A stretch of 64,000 bases of DNA from Bog-257 sp963805985 (GTDB lineage: Bacteria > Acidobacteriota > Terriglobia > Terriglobales > Acidobacteriaceae): NCBI GenBank assembly GCA_963805985.1, contig CAWDWG010000009.1, positions 434,001 through 498,000 on the forward strand. Reading direction: 5' to 3'. Of the stretch, positions 18,146 to 27,447 are shown in pieces (position 1 is the first letter of the stretch; each line of letters begins with the position of its first letter). A program made the position numbers and the translations under genes. Under the pieces are notes generated by a model. The model saw only the letters and a program-made list of their open reading frames with translations, did not search any database and was not told where the DNA came from.

Positions 18146-18583
18146 TTACCTCACCCACCATGTCCACGCGATGAACAGAATCTGCATTGGGGTGCGAATC
18201 CACAGCGGCGTCGCCGCTTTGCCTCGCAGCTGAACACCTCGGCGTGCGGCACTGATGTTCGCCGGAAACATCGCGAGCATCAGCAGAATCAATCCCCAAG
18301 CTGCCCATGGCCGGGTCGGGAGCAACAGCAGTCCAATGGCGCCCGCCGCCTCTAGGATGCCTGGTGATCGTGACCAGCAGGCCGGGCTGCGGGAATGATG
18401 GCGGTACCATCGCGATCATATCTTTGCGCGTCGAGGTGAAGTGCGCGATTGCGGTAAACAGGAACATGGTTGCCAGCGCGAAGCGCGCACAGGCCAGCCA
18501 GGTTTCCAGGGCAGCTACGCCGACATCGCGCCAATGCCGCGATAGATCAGCAGTGATCCGAACAGCACAATCAGGACCGCCAT
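18146..18583 (-). pseudogene. DoxX-like membrane protein, two frameshifts
   Basis: Reading piecewise from ATG 18583 gives MAVLIVLFGSLLIYRGIGA, then (after loss of one base near 18520) GVAALETWLACARFALATMF, FTAIAHFTSTRKDMIAMVP and, after removal of an extra base at about 18362, ITGILEAAGAIGLLLLPTRP, NISAARRGVQLRGKAATPLW and the end MQILFIAWTWWVR at 18146. This is the four-helix DoxX family, inner-membrane proteins often linked to redox or thiol chemistry. Both breaks must be corrected for a product of about 145 residues, so it is either a pseudogene or badly resolved sequence. Confidence 0.7.
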
Positions 18584-18683
18584 GTCGACCTCAGTATCGC
18601 CCCAATGATGCTCTGAAAGCATATCGTTAAACCCGGACGTCTCCGACGAGTCGTTTCTGCTTCGTTATAATCAAAGATTCAGT

Positions 18684-19742
18684 ATGACGGTTGCAACTCT
18701 GCAGGACAAATTGACGGCCTCCGGCGCGCGCTTGGGAAGCTATCGCGGCGCTGAGACTGCGGCCAGCTTCGGCGATACGGCGGCGGAGTTCGCGGCGTTG
18801 CTGCAGGGCGCGGCGGCGTTTGATATGAGTTGGCAGTCCAAGCTGATCTTCAGCGGCCGCGATCGTGTGCGCTGGATGAACGGCATGGTCACCAACAACA
18901 TTCGTGACCTGGCTGTCGGGCGCAGCGTTTATTGCTTCATCCTGACTCCGCAAGGCCGCAATCAGGGCGACCTGGTTGCGTACAACCGGGGTGACTTTCT
19001 CCTGGCGACTACCGATCGCGAGCAGGCGCCAAAGGTCACAGCGACCCTCCAGCGTTACATCATCATGGACCAGGTTGAGATCGAGGACATCAGCGATAAG
19101 CTGAGCTCGATCGGAATTGCCGGCCCAAGGGCCAGCGAGGTTTTGTCGAACGCCGGTATTGATGTTGCGCAGCTCGAGATGGGGCAAGTGGTGGATTTGG
19201 AGTGGCGCGGCATCGGAATTTCGGTTGCGCGTAGTGCACATCCTCAGATGGACGCTTACGAGATCTGGGTGGCCGGCAAGAATGCCGAAAAAGTCTGGGA
19301 AGGTTTACTGGCTGCCGGAGCGCGGCCGGTTGGCAGCGATGCTCTGGAGATGTACCGAATCGTTCGCGGCGTTCCGCGATATGGAATCGATCTGCGGGAA
19401 CGCGATCTTCCACAGGAAACCGGCCAGGAACATGCGCTGAACTTCACCAAAGGCTGCTTCATCGGGCAGGAGATTGTGGAGCGTATTCGCGCGCGCGGCA
19501 ATGTGCATCGAACGTTCCTTGGTTTTGAAGCTGAAGGCGAGTCGCCGCAGCCAGGAACGAAGGTTCGCGCCAATGACAAAGACGTCGGCGAGATTACCAG
19601 CGCAGCGCGAGTTCCATTTCCCGGTGGCGAGCGAACTCTGGCGTTGGGATATTTGCGCCGGGAAGTCGCGGCTCCCGATGCCGAGGTTCAAGTCGGCGAG
19701 CAAAGCGCGAGAGTGCGGATGCTGCCATTCGATCATTCTTGA
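18684..19742 (+). CDS. ygfZ: Folate-binding protein YgfZ/GcvT-like
   Basis: 352 residues. The YgfZ signature is plain: TKGCFIGQEIVERIRARG, with the conserved Cys of KGCYxGQE. The rest matches the GcvT-like fold: AAAFDMSWQSKLIFSGRDRV, RWMNGMVTNNIRDL, and a C-terminal barrel with GEITSAARVPFPGG. YgfZ proteins bind tetrahydrofolate and support iron-sulfur cluster enzymes such as MiaB. The gene stands upstream of a DUF1844 gene, separated by a repeat-bearing gap of 135 bp. Confidence 0.92.
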   Translation: MTVATLQDKLTASGARLGSYRGAETAASFGDTAAEFAALLQGAAAFDMSWQSKLIFSGRDRVRWMNGMVTNNIRDLAVGRSVYCFILTPQGRNQGDLVAYNRGDFLLATTDREQAPKVTATLQRYIIMDQVEIEDISDKLSSIGIAGPRASEVLSNAGIDVAQLEMGQVVDLEWRGIGISVARSAHPQMDAYEIWVAGKNAEKVWEGLLAAGARPVGSDALEMYRIVRGVPRYGIDLRERDLPQETGQEHALNFTKGCFIGQEIVERIRARGNVHRTFLGFEAEGESPQPGTKVRANDKDVGEITSAARVPFPGGERTLALGYLRREVAAPDAEVQVGEQSARVRMLPFDHS

Positions 19743-19743
19743 A

Positions 19744-19858
19744 TTCACCACAGAGGGCACTGAGAGCACAGAGAAAATGAGTTCAAATTGTCCAGGTGGG
19801 AATTGGCTGCCAATTCTTAAAACCCTGTGCGCTCTGTGATCTCCGTGGTGAAGAAATA
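19744..19858. repeat. CACCACAGAG... inverted pair
   Basis: Two inverted copies of a dispersed element (CACCACAGAGGGCACTGAG near 19746 and, reversed, GCTCTGTGATCTCCGTGGTG near 19832-19851) lie between ygfZ and the DUF1844 gene and could form a long hairpin. Related copies occur at 47008-47086 and 53698-53735. Confidence 0.65.
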
Positions 19859-19877
19859 TTTCAGACTGTAGAACTTT

Positions 19878-20513
19878 ATGGCCGAAAAAGAGAAGAAACC
19901 TGAATTTGTCGTGAACGATCGCCGTCTGTTCAGCAGCGAAGGCGAGCTGCGACAGGATGTGGTGGAAGCCGAGGAGCGCCGCGAAGAGCGCGAGCAGGAG
20001 ACGAGGGAAGCGCAGCAGCGCGCGAATCAGGAACGCGCGGCGCAGAACCGTCCGCTGGAGACCCCCCCTGCCCAGACGGCGGCATCGGAACCCGAGCCGG
20101 AAGTTGCGACTCCCAGCGCCCAGGAGCAGCAGGCCTCGGCCGCCGCTTATCAGGAATCGACGCGTGAGATCGATGAGCAGATCGAGAAGGAAATGCGCAA
20201 GCAGGGCCGGCCGCATCGCGCGCAGGATTTCGAGATCACCTTCGAGAAGTTCATCGCCTCGCTGTATATGACTTCGCTAATGCAGCTTGGACTCGCCGCG
20301 CCTCAGGGAGCAAAGCCCGAGGTCGACCTGATCGGCGCGCGCCAGACCGTCGACACGCTGGCGCTGCTGCAGGAAAAGACGAAAGGCAACCTCACGCCGG
20401 CGGAAGACAACATGCTGCGCAATTGCCTCTATGAGCTGCGCATGGCGTATCTGGAAGTCACCAACCTGATCACTCATCCGCCACAGGGCGGTCCCGGCGG
20501 CCAGGCCGGATGA
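19878..20513 (+). CDS. DUF1844 domain-containing protein
   Basis: 211 residues. The first 110 are highly charged, Glu/Arg/Gln-rich and probably disordered or coiled. The C-terminal 95 residues are DUF1844: DFEITFEKFIASLYMTSLMQ, LGLAAPQGAKPEVDLIGARQ, then TVDTLALLQEKTKGNLTPAE and the closing helix. Function of the domain is unknown, but in acidobacteria it commonly stands beside the same MBL gene found here. Its stop overlaps the start of the next gene (ATGA), so the two are translationally coupled. Confidence 0.88.
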   Translation: MAEKEKKPEFVVNDRRLFSSEGELRQDVVEAEERREEREQETREAQQRANQERAAQNRPLETPPAQTAASEPEPEVATPSAQEQQASAAAYQESTREIDEQIEKEMRKQGRPHRAQDFEITFEKFIASLYMTSLMQLGLAAPQGAKPEVDLIGARQTVDTLALLQEKTKGNLTPAEDNMLRNCLYELRMAYLEVTNLITHPPQGGPGGQAG

Positions 20514-21289
20514 AAGCCACGCTTACCGTGCTGGGCAGCGGGACCTCCATGGGAGTGCCCACGATCGGCTGCGACTGCGCGGTGTGCACGTCGGCTGATC
20601 CGCATGACCGCCGCACGCGTCCCTCGATCATGGTGCAGTGGGACGGCCACACAATTCTCATTGACACTACGCCCGACTTCCGCGAGCAGGCGATTCGCGA
20701 ACGCATTCGCAAGATTGACGCAGTGCTCTACACCCACGGTCACGCCGACCACATCCTGGGACTGGACGACGTCCGCCCGCTGAGTTTTCCCCGCGTCACC
20801 GGCGGCAGCAAAATTCCGCTCTATGCCAGCGAGAAGACGGGACAAGTTTTACAGAGTGTCTTCCGCTACATCTTCGACGCGAACTACAAATACGGCGGCC
20901 TGGCGCAGGTGCAGCTGCACCCGTTGAACGGGCCGGTCGAACTCTTCGGAGTGACCTTCATCCCGGTTCCGGTTTTGCATGGCGATGTGCCGATCGAGGG
21001 TTTTCGTTTTGGCGGAGCGGCGTATCTCACCGACTTCAGCAGCATTCCTGAGGAGTCGCTGGCGCAGCTGGAAGGTCTGGACGTTCTCTTCCTTGATGCG
21101 CTGCGGCATCATCCCCATCCCACGCACTCGACGGTGGAGAATTCTCTGAAAATTGTCGAGCGGCTGAAGCCGAAGCGGACCTACTTTACGCATATTTCGC
21201 ACGACCTGCCGCACGAGGCAACGAATGCCAAGCTGCCTGACAATGTGCGTCTGTCGCATGATGGGTTGAAGTTGGAGTTTGAAATCTAG
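20510..21289 (+). CDS. MBL-fold metal-dependent hydrolase, PhnP-like
   Basis: 259 residues of metallo-beta-lactamase fold. The first strand reads LTVLGSGTSMGVPTIGC with CDCAVC nearby, typical of the PhnP/YycJ-type branch. The metal motif HxHxDH is THGHADHILG, and further ligands are in VLHGDVP, FLDALRHHPHPTH and THISHDLPHE. Relatives hydrolyse phosphodiesters such as cyclic ribose or nucleotide phosphates; the substrate here is not determined. It overlaps DUF1844 upstream, and ribF follows 14 bp downstream, so the three form an operon. Confidence 0.9.
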   Translation: MKATLTVLGSGTSMGVPTIGCDCAVCTSADPHDRRTRPSIMVQWDGHTILIDTTPDFREQAIRERIRKIDAVLYTHGHADHILGLDDVRPLSFPRVTGGSKIPLYASEKTGQVLQSVFRYIFDANYKYGGLAQVQLHPLNGPVELFGVTFIPVPVLHGDVPIEGFRFGGAAYLTDFSSIPEESLAQLEGLDVLFLDALRHHPHPTHSTVENSLKIVERLKPKRTYFTHISHDLPHEATNAKLPDNVRLSHDGLKLEFEI

Positions 21290-21303
21290 GGCTGCGAACC
21301 ACG

Positions 21304-22251
21304 ATGCAGATCTTCCACCACCTCGAGGAAGTACCGGCCGGCTTCGGTCCCAGCGCAGTTAGCGTGGGAAATTTTGATGGAGTGCATCGCGCGCATCAGG
21401 AGGTGGTGAGACACATGACCGCCAACGCGCGGTCGTTCGGCGGCAAGGCGGTCGTAGTGACCTTCGATCCGCATCCGTACCGCATCCTCCGTCCGGATAC
21501 TGCGCCGAAGCTGCTTACTCCCATGCCGGTCAGGCTCGAACTCCTGGAGCGCATTGGAGTCGATGCGGTATTAGTGCTGCCATTCACGCGCGATCTTTCG
21601 ATGACCACCGCCGAGGACTTCGCGCGCCAGGTGCTGGTGAGTGCCTTGCACGCCCGCGAAGTACACGAGGGCTACAACTTTCACTTCGGGCATAAAGCGC
21701 AGGGCAACGTTAAGACGCTGGCCGATCTGGGCAAGCAGTGCGGCTTCGAGGCCAAGGTTTATTCGGAGATGATTCTTCGTGGTTATCACGTTTCCAGCAG
21801 CGAGGTCCGCAAGCTGCTGCAAGCCGGGGAAGTGAGTAAGGCCAGGGCGTTGCTCGGACGCCCGTTCAGCATCGTGTCGAATCCGGGCCGCGGACGCGGT
21901 TACGGGCACAAGTACACGGTGCCGACGGTAAATCTGGCGCGCTACGACGAACTGGTTCCCGCTGATGGCGTCTATGTCACGTGGCTGCGCGTTGGAGGCG
22001 AGTGTTTTGAAGCGGTGACTAACGTCGGCAAGCGGCCGACCTTCGGCGAAGAGTCGTTTGCCATCGAGAGCCACCTGCTGAACTTTCACCCGATTGAGCT
22101 CCTGCCGGAGACTGAGTTGGAGCTGACCTTTCTGAAGCGGCTACGGCCGGAAATTAAATTCCCATCCGTGGAGGCGCTGCGTGAGCAGATCGCCAAGGAT
22201 GTGCACAAGGCGCGAAGGTATTTTCGCTTACAGAAAGCAATCATGCATTAG
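21304..22251 (+). CDS. ribF: Bifunctional riboflavin kinase/FAD synthetase
   Basis: 315 residues. The N-terminal FAD synthetase half carries SVGNFDGVHRAHQEV (the nucleotidyltransferase HxGH-like site), VVTFDPHPYRILRP and EGYNFHFGHKAQGN. The C-terminal riboflavin kinase half carries GHKYTVPTVNL (PTAN-type motif), PADGVYVTW and TNVGKRPTFGE. The protein makes FMN and then FAD from riboflavin. The ribH fusion gene lies 15 kb away, so riboflavin genes are dispersed. The 3' end overlaps the convergent nitroreductase gene by 11 bp. Confidence 0.95.
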   Translation: MQIFHHLEEVPAGFGPSAVSVGNFDGVHRAHQEVVRHMTANARSFGGKAVVVTFDPHPYRILRPDTAPKLLTPMPVRLELLERIGVDAVLVLPFTRDLSMTTAEDFARQVLVSALHAREVHEGYNFHFGHKAQGNVKTLADLGKQCGFEAKVYSEMILRGYHVSSSEVRKLLQAGEVSKARALLGRPFSIVSNPGRGRGYGHKYTVPTVNLARYDELVPADGVYVTWLRVGGECFEAVTNVGKRPTFGEESFAIESHLLNFHPIELLPETELELTFLKRLRPEIKFPSVEALREQIAKDVHKARRYFRLQKAIMH

Positions 22252-22726
22252 CAGCCGGACGGAACGCGACCAGCGGCAGCTGCGAGACCAGTTTGCGAAC
22301 GTCTGCGTCCGAGCCTCGGTATGGCCAGCCCAGCAACCTGCTCAACACAAAGCGAACAATAGGCAACACGAGGCGATTTTTCTTCTCGTAGTCCCGAAAG
22401 ACCTGCACCGCCTCGTCCTCACCCAGAAACCGATACTGCGCCCTGAATGCTTGTGCTCCGATGACCACGTCGCAATCCGGCTTGGCCTGAATGTTGAGCA
22501 GCCAGCCTGAGTTGCGCCCAAAACCGCTCATCACCACCGCCTCGCTAAGGGCCCCGCGGTATTGGAGCACTTCCAGGACAGTCGCATGACGCCGTTCGGT
22601 GCGGCGACCGGTGTGATGGAGAAGCAGGAAGCGATGCCCGAGCAGACGGCCGAGCCTCCAGCGGTACAGATAGATGGGAGCGCGCAGTAGATAGCGCAGC
22701 ACACCGTGGGGTCTGGAACCAGTCAT
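22241..22726 (-). CDS. Deazaflavin-dependent nitroreductase-type protein (DUF385 family)
   Basis: 161 residues. The split-barrel FMN/F420-binding family is seen in RFLLLHHTGRRTERRHATVL (the LLTTxGRKTG.RR signature), VMSGFGRNSGWLLNIQAKPD (the SxGG..P.W..NL..NP signature) and the following VVIGAQAFRAQYRFL. Mycobacterial relatives use F420H2 to reduce quinones or nitro compounds. Whether this organism makes F420 cannot be seen here, so the cofactor is uncertain. The gene precedes no co-directional partner except the secreted protein upstream, whose stop lies 3 bp before this start. Confidence 0.85.
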   Translation of the reverse strand: MTGSRPHGVLRYLLRAPIYLYRWRLGRLLGHRFLLLHHTGRRTERRHATVLEVLQYRGALSEAVVMSGFGRNSGWLLNIQAKPDCDVVIGAQAFRAQYRFLGEDEAVQVFRDYEKKNRLVLPIVRFVLSRLLGWPYRGSDADVRKLVSQLPLVAFRPAANA

Positions 22727-22729
22727 CTT

Positions 22730-23260
22730 CTACTTTTGTCGAATCTCCTTTCCTTCACCAGTCTTTGTCCAGGTCTTGCCTTCATCGGTTGAAAATTCCG
22801 TCAGCCATTCCACGGTGTCGTTGCCGTGAAATTGATTCGTCGTGCGAAACTGCACACTCTTGCCGTTGATTTCATTCGTGCTGGTATAGAGCCAGCGCTC
22901 GCCGTTGTCCTTGATTTCCAGAGCCGTATGCCGAGGCGTCTCTTCACCGAGGGAGACACCGTAGAAGTAGAATGTGCTGCTCTTCGCTGCGAAGCTGTAG
23001 ATAGACAGCTCGCGCATGGGCGTGCCGCCGAAGTTGATGTCCTGATCGCAAATAACAAAGATGTGATCGGGAGACCAGACGCACTTGGTGGTGGCGCTGG
23101 CTGTGTTGGCCTTGCTGAAGGCGGAGTCGACAAACTGGCCGTCGCCGACCCACTTGCCGCCCACCCAGCGATTCAGGATGTCGGCGTTAAGAGGCGTGTC
23201 GGCAGCCGCCATCGGCAGACAACAGGCAAGCAGGAGAAATAGCGGGCTGAGCAGCTTCAT
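22730..23260 (-). CDS. Secreted lipocalin-like hypothetical protein (DUF1579-like)
   Basis: 176 residues with a clear signal peptide (MKLLSPLFLLLACCLPMAAA, cut near residue 20). The mature part is a series of short strands (WVGGKWVGDGQFV, FVICDQDINFGGTPM, STFYFYGVSLGEETP, WLYTSTNEINGKS, EWLTEFSTDEGKTW), the pattern of one-domain beta-barrel proteins such as DUF1579. Ligand unknown. It is immediately upstream of the nitroreductase-type gene on the same strand. Confidence 0.7.
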   Translation of the reverse strand: MKLLSPLFLLLACCLPMAAADTPLNADILNRWVGGKWVGDGQFVDSAFSKANTASATTKCVWSPDHIFVICDQDINFGGTPMRELSIYSFAAKSSTFYFYGVSLGEETPRHTALEIKDNGERWLYTSTNEINGKSVQFRTTNQFHGNDTVEWLTEFSTDEGKTWTKTGEGKEIRQK

Positions 23261-23432
23261 AGCATCCTTTCGCCGGCGAGGCGGTCAGCAAAACCCATCC
23301 GCAGTATAGACAAGAGTATGGAAGCGCCGATGCCGTTTGAGAGCACTGGTCGTCAGGCTCGGACGAAACGCTCCTGCTGGGGTTTGCGCGCTTGCTTCTA
23401 ACCTGATAACTTTTTGCCATTACCCTGAAAAC

Positions 23433-24032
23433 ATGATGAAGAAAGCCACGTTTGTCTTCCTGCTCTGCTGCATCTTGTCTCTGCCACTATTGGCTCAAGT
23501 TCCCACCGACAGTCCGGTTGACGTGCTGCGTCACCCGGGCAGCTGGGAGAAGATGGTATTCATCGGAGGCGGTACCACGGTCGACAGCACGCCTAGCGGC
23601 CAGAACCTCGTCCTGGGCTTCCGCATCGGGCGGGTCATGACCGAGGAACATGGTCCGGGAATCCTGCGCGGGACATTCGAGTTCGCGGGCGATGTAGTTC
23701 CTCTCGACGAGTATTGGATCAACGGCGGTCAATATTCCGGCGGAGCAGATCCCGTCGTCTTCAAGTGGAACTTCACCAGCGGCTGCAAGATCGCGCCGTA
23801 CTTCGCGGCCGTGGGCGGCGCGCTGTTCAGCAACCATAATCTGCCGCCGGGCGATACCTCGCAGATCAACTTCACCAGCGGCCCTGAGATCGGCGCGCAA
23901 ATCTTTAACAAGGGAACGAACTCGTGGGACATCATGCTGAAGGCCTACCACTTGTCCAACGCGTCGATCGGCAATCACAATCCGGGATTGAACGCCAACA
24001 TTCAGGTCATGGTGGGATACACCTGGCATTGA
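23433..24032 (+). CDS. Lipid A 3-O-deacylase, PagL-like (acyloxyacyl hydrolase family)
   Basis: About 199 residues from MMKKATFVFLLCCILSLPLL (signal peptide); the upstream part of the frame is not protein-like. PagL enzymes are outer-membrane beta-barrels that remove the 3-O-acyl chain of lipid A with a His-Ser pair. Here the pair is in AYHLSNASIGNHNPGLN, matching the family's HxSNA...NPG motif, followed by the final strand IQVMVGYTWH. Alternating strands such as NLVLGFRIGRVMTEEHG and PYFAAVGGALFSN fit the barrel. It supports a diderm cell envelope with lipid A. Confidence 0.85.
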   Translation: MMKKATFVFLLCCILSLPLLAQVPTDSPVDVLRHPGSWEKMVFIGGGTTVDSTPSGQNLVLGFRIGRVMTEEHGPGILRGTFEFAGDVVPLDEYWINGGQYSGGADPVVFKWNFTSGCKIAPYFAAVGGALFSNHNLPPGDTSQINFTSGPEIGAQIFNKGTNSWDIMLKAYHLSNASIGNHNPGLNANIQVMVGYTWH

Positions 24033-24097
24033 TCGCCCCGCCCATGTTTTCGGCTCCCGTGTGACGGTCGCGGTATACTCCTGAGAACGATCCTCTT

Positions 24098-24466
24098 ATG
24101 ACAGTTCCCGTTTCCGAGCATCCGCTCGTCCTCTGTATTGACGATGCCGAGATAGCACTGCGCGTTCGCAAGCTTCTGCTGGCGAGCGCCGGATATTCCG
24201 TGATCACGGCCGCCTCCGGAGAGGAGGGGTTGGAGCTGTTCAAGGAAAATCCTGTCGATCTGGTGATCGCCGATCACTTCCTGTCCGAGAAGACAGGCGC
24301 CGAGATCGCCAGGGAGATGAAAGAGGTCAAACCGTTGGTGCCGATCCTGATCGTGTCGGCGGCGGCGGAGGAACCTGGCGGATTGGAATTTGCAGACGGC
24401 TTTCTCTCCAAGGGCGAAGGTCCGGATGGTCTTCTGGCGGCAATCTCCCATCTGCTTCACGGCTAA
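24098..24466 (+). CDS. Single-domain response regulator (receiver only)
   Basis: 122 residues consisting of one receiver domain: acidic pair in LCIDDAE, phospho-Asp in LVIADHFLSE, Ser in LIVSAAAE in place of the usual Thr/Ser position, and Lys in LSKGEG. There is no output domain, so it would act by protein contact, like CheY or Spo0F. No histidine kinase is adjacent. Confidence 0.9.
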   Translation: MTVPVSEHPLVLCIDDAEIALRVRKLLLASAGYSVITAASGEEGLELFKENPVDLVIADHFLSEKTGAEIAREMKEVKPLVPILIVSAAAEEPGGLEFADGFLSKGEGPDGLLAAISHLLHG

Positions 24467-24504
24467 GTTCGTTACGGCGTCACGGGAATCGCCGAACAGT
24501 TGCT

Positions 24505-26523
24505 TCAGCCCGCTGCCCTCTTCGCAGCTGCGGCTTCCATCTCCCGATAGCCAGACTCGCTAACCAGCAGGATCAGCGGTAAGCCAGAATTGCGCTTGAT
24601 CGTCTCCCAATACCTCACCAGGATGGAATAGACCAGCAGGCCGGACTCGCCTTCGCCGAAAAACAGATATTCCAGAGACTGCCTCATGAGCGGGCGATGA
24701 GTCAGCCCTAGCACGATGCTGATGGGATCCAGCAGTTCGCTGATGTAGGCGATGGAATTAGCCAGCGCGACCGCGCCGCTGGCGTTGATCACAAACTCCT
24801 CGCCCTCGCGAGCGACTCGCAACGACAACGGAGAGAGGAAGTCGCTGCGATTGTCCAGCAGCGTTACAAACAGGAAGGCCAAAGGCCCGTCGACTTTGTA
24901 ATGCTCGCGGACCTTTTCCGACACGAATTTGCGATGCTCGGGCGAATCGATGCGGACCGGAATGAGGTTGACCTTCTTGCCCTGGATCGATTGCCAGACC
25001 TCGGCAGAAGCGGAATCTGCGAAGGTGATCTTGGAGACTCGCATCTCGGTGGAGCGGACGATGCGGCTCAGGCCGCTGGCCGTCAGCAGCAGAAAAATGA
25101 AGATGCTGGCTACGATCGCGCCGTCCGGACGTTCGATGACATTAGTGATCGTGGTGTAAAGGAACATCACGGCGACGAGCAGGAAGTAAAACGACAAAAG
25201 ATAATTCTGAGGCTTGTGGCGGCTCGCCTCTTTCCAAAGCGAGACGGTCACGGCCACCGCTGCCGAGAGCATCAGCACCAGGACGCCGGTAGCGTAGGCC
25301 CCGCCCTGCGCTGTGACCGAGGCGCGAAAGGCGAGGGTCACAAATATGTCGAGGACGAGCAACACCAGCACCAGCGGCCGTTGATAAGCGACCCACTCCG
25401 GCGCCATGCCATAGCGCGGCAGGTAACGCGGAATCAGGTTCAGCAAGCCAGCCATCGCCGAGGCTCCCGCGAACCAGAGGATGAGGATCGTGGAAATGTC
25501 GTAGACGGTTCCAAAAGCGCTGCCCAAGTACAGATGCGCCAGGTAAGCGATGGCTCTGCCATCAGCCGGGCCGCCGGCGCGGTAAGCGCTCTCCGGGACC
25601 AAGATTGAGGCCGCGAAGCTGGAGAGCAACAGCATCACGCTCATGATGAGCGCAGCCGAGAGCAGAAGCTTGCGGGTGGAGCGCACACGGCCGGGAATTG
25701 TTTCTTCTGTTTTGCCGGGCTCGGCCCCGTTCACCAGCGGCATCACGGAAACGCCGGTTTCGAAGCCGCTGAGGCCGAGCGCGAGCTTGGGGAAAATCAA
25801 AGCGGATGCTATGAAAATCCCGGTCCAGTCCGGCTTGATGGCGAAGATTGCGTGCCGCCAACCCGCCAGCAATTCAACGTGGGAGAGAATTTTTCCTCCA
25901 CACCACAGCAGCACGATGAGATTCAGGAAGAGGTAGGGAATGGCGATGAAGCTGGCAACGCGTATGGCCTCGCGAAATCCGGCGAGAAAGACGATGGCCA
26001 GCAGCAGCAGCAGAATAAGCGTGATTCTCATCTGCGAGCTGCCGGCGAAGGGGTGCAGGTAGCGATTGTTGATGGCGTGCTTGGCTGCGTCGGCGGCCGA
26101 GAGCGTCATGGTGATGACGAAATCGGTCGCCGCGAATCCGAGCAGAACCAGCACCAGGATCTTGCCCGTCCAGCCGGAGAACAAGTTCTCCATCAGGGCA
26201 ATCGATCCCTGTCCGGCATAGGACCGCTGCGCCACAGCGGCATAAATCGGGACCGCGCCCAGCAGGGTGACGAGCACGAGCACGACTGTGGCAGGCACCG
26301 CCAGCGCGCCGGCTGCCAGCAAGGCAATTCCAGGCTGGTATCCCAGAGTCGAAAAGTAATCGACGCCGGTCAGCCATAGCACGATGTACCAGGGATATGT
26401 CTTCTCGCGCTGCGAGGAGAGGTGGGGCGAACTATCGCGAGCAAAAAATCGCCCCAGAAATCCCTTGGGTTTCTGTGCCGAGGGCAGGCGAAGTTCCGTA
26501 TCAGGTGGCGCTGGCGTGCTCAT
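24505..26523 (-). CDS. APC-superfamily amino acid permease-like transporter
   Basis: 672 residues. About twelve transmembrane helices fill residues 45-490; the first includes WLTGVDYFSTLGYQPGIALL and a later helix contains the LSGFETGVSVMPLV signature, both typical of APC transporters. A soluble C-terminal domain of about 170 residues follows (EHRKFVSEKVREHYKV and EYLFFGEGESGLLVYSILV), larger than in simple amino acid permeases. Substrate is unknown. It lies downstream of the Crp/Fnr gene on the same strand with a gap of about 60 bp, so joint expression is possible. Confidence 0.85.
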   Translation of the reverse strand: MSTPAPPDTELRLPSAQKPKGFLGRFFARDSSPHLSSQREKTYPWYIVLWLTGVDYFSTLGYQPGIALLAAGALAVPATVVLVLVTLLGAVPIYAAVAQRSYAGQGSIALMENLFSGWTGKILVLVLLGFAATDFVITMTLSAADAAKHAINNRYLHPFAGSSQMRITLILLLLLAIVFLAGFREAIRVASFIAIPYLFLNLIVLLWCGGKILSHVELLAGWRHAIFAIKPDWTGIFIASALIFPKLALGLSGFETGVSVMPLVNGAEPGKTEETIPGRVRSTRKLLLSAALIMSVMLLLSSFAASILVPESAYRAGGPADGRAIAYLAHLYLGSAFGTVYDISTILILWFAGASAMAGLLNLIPRYLPRYGMAPEWVAYQRPLVLVLLVLDIFVTLAFRASVTAQGGAYATGVLVLMLSAAVAVTVSLWKEASRHKPQNYLLSFYFLLVAVMFLYTTITNVIERPDGAIVASIFIFLLLTASGLSRIVRSTEMRVSKITFADSASAEVWQSIQGKKVNLIPVRIDSPEHRKFVSEKVREHYKVDGPLAFLFVTLLDNRSDFLSPLSLRVAREGEEFVINASGAVALANSIAYISELLDPISIVLGLTHRPLMRQSLEYLFFGEGESGLLVYSILVRYWETIKRNSGLPLILLVSESGYREMEAAAAKRAAG

Positions 26524-26582
26524 GAATTCGTCGGGCTACATTTGCTTCCGGCTGCTGGAAGATATCCAGTTTGCGGAATCGA

Positions 26583-27275
26583 TCACACTTCGTGCAAGAG
26601 CAGACTTTCCAGAGAGCGAAGCACAATCTTGCCGCGCGTCTTGGTTACCACACCGTCCCGCTGCCACTCGCTCAGCATGCGGCTGGCGGTGAACTGCGTG
26701 ATATTGGCGGCGTTCGCCAGGTCTTCATTTCTCACGCCGACTTCCACTCCCGCCGGGGTTCTAATGCCAATTGCACTGGCGAGGTCGACCAGAGTCCGCG
26801 CCAGTCGCTGTTTCGCCGTGTGACGAGTCTGGGAAACATGGACGCCCAGATAGCCGGCGAGCGCTTCCGAGACGATGGTAAAGGCATTCTCCCAGATCGC
26901 CGGATAACGCAGCGCGAGCTTGCGAATGGTCGCTCGGTCCCATACTAACCCCCAGCTTTCTTTAACTGCCTCGGTGCTGAGGATGTAGTCCTGAGTCGTC
27001 GGCATCAAAGCCGCCAGACCCACAACCTCACCGGCGGGAAGCCAGCGCAGCAGCAGGCGCTGTCCAACATTCGTCATAAAGGTTGTGCGAGCTTGCCCGC
27101 GAACCAGCAACACTATCCTGTTGGCGCGGTGCCCCTGGTTCAGCATCACCGAATCGGCAGCAAACCGCCTGTAGTCCGCAGCGCTTACGACCTGGTGCAA
27201 CTCAGGCGCACTCAGTCCGCAAAAGAACCGGGGTTTTAGATCGGCGATCAGAGCGATCACGTCAGAAGTGGCCAT
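26583..27275 (-). CDS. Crp/Fnr-family transcriptional regulator
   Basis: 230 residues from ATG 27275 (MATSDVIALIADLKPRFFCG); the much longer open frame upstream is antisense to the neighbouring secreted-protein gene and is not used. A cyclic-nucleotide-type beta-roll sensor domain occupies about residues 15-130 (NQGHRANRIVLLVRGQARTT, LPAGEVVGLAALMP), then a long dimer helix and a Crp-type HTH (VRNEDLANAANITQFTASRM, LSEWQRDGVVTKTRGK). No Cys cluster for an FNR iron-sulfur centre is seen. A TGTGA-N6-TCACA site stands 7 kb away upstream of the formate dehydrogenase operon and could be a target (inference). Confidence 0.9.
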   Translation of the reverse strand: MATSDVIALIADLKPRFFCGLSAPELHQVVSAADYRRFAADSVMLNQGHRANRIVLLVRGQARTTFMTNVGQRLLLRWLPAGEVVGLAALMPTTQDYILSTEAVKESWGLVWDRATIRKLALRYPAIWENAFTIVSEALAGYLGVHVSQTRHTAKQRLARTLVDLASAIGIRTPAGVEVGVRNEDLANAANITQFTASRMLSEWQRDGVVTKTRGKIVLRSLESLLLHEV

Positions 27276-27374
27276 TGGTTGTTGCCCCTGCTGGAAGTCG
27301 CTCCAGCATTCTATACGGGCGGGCAAGTGAGATTGCCGGATGCGACGGCTGTTGCGTCGGCGGAACAAAAAATT

Positions 27375-27403
27375 GCCCCGCAGGCCATGATGATCTGCGG
27401 GGC
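27375..27403 (-). terminator. Rho-independent terminator of the secreted-protein gene
   Basis: Read on the minus strand, arms GCCCCGCA and TGCGGGGC enclose a 13-nt loop and are followed by AATTTTTTG. It stands about 45 bp after the stop of the gene at 27448-28902. Confidence 0.8.
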
Positions 27404-27447
27404 CGTTGCACCTTCGGGCAAGATGCAAACCAACTGGGGAGTTGCGC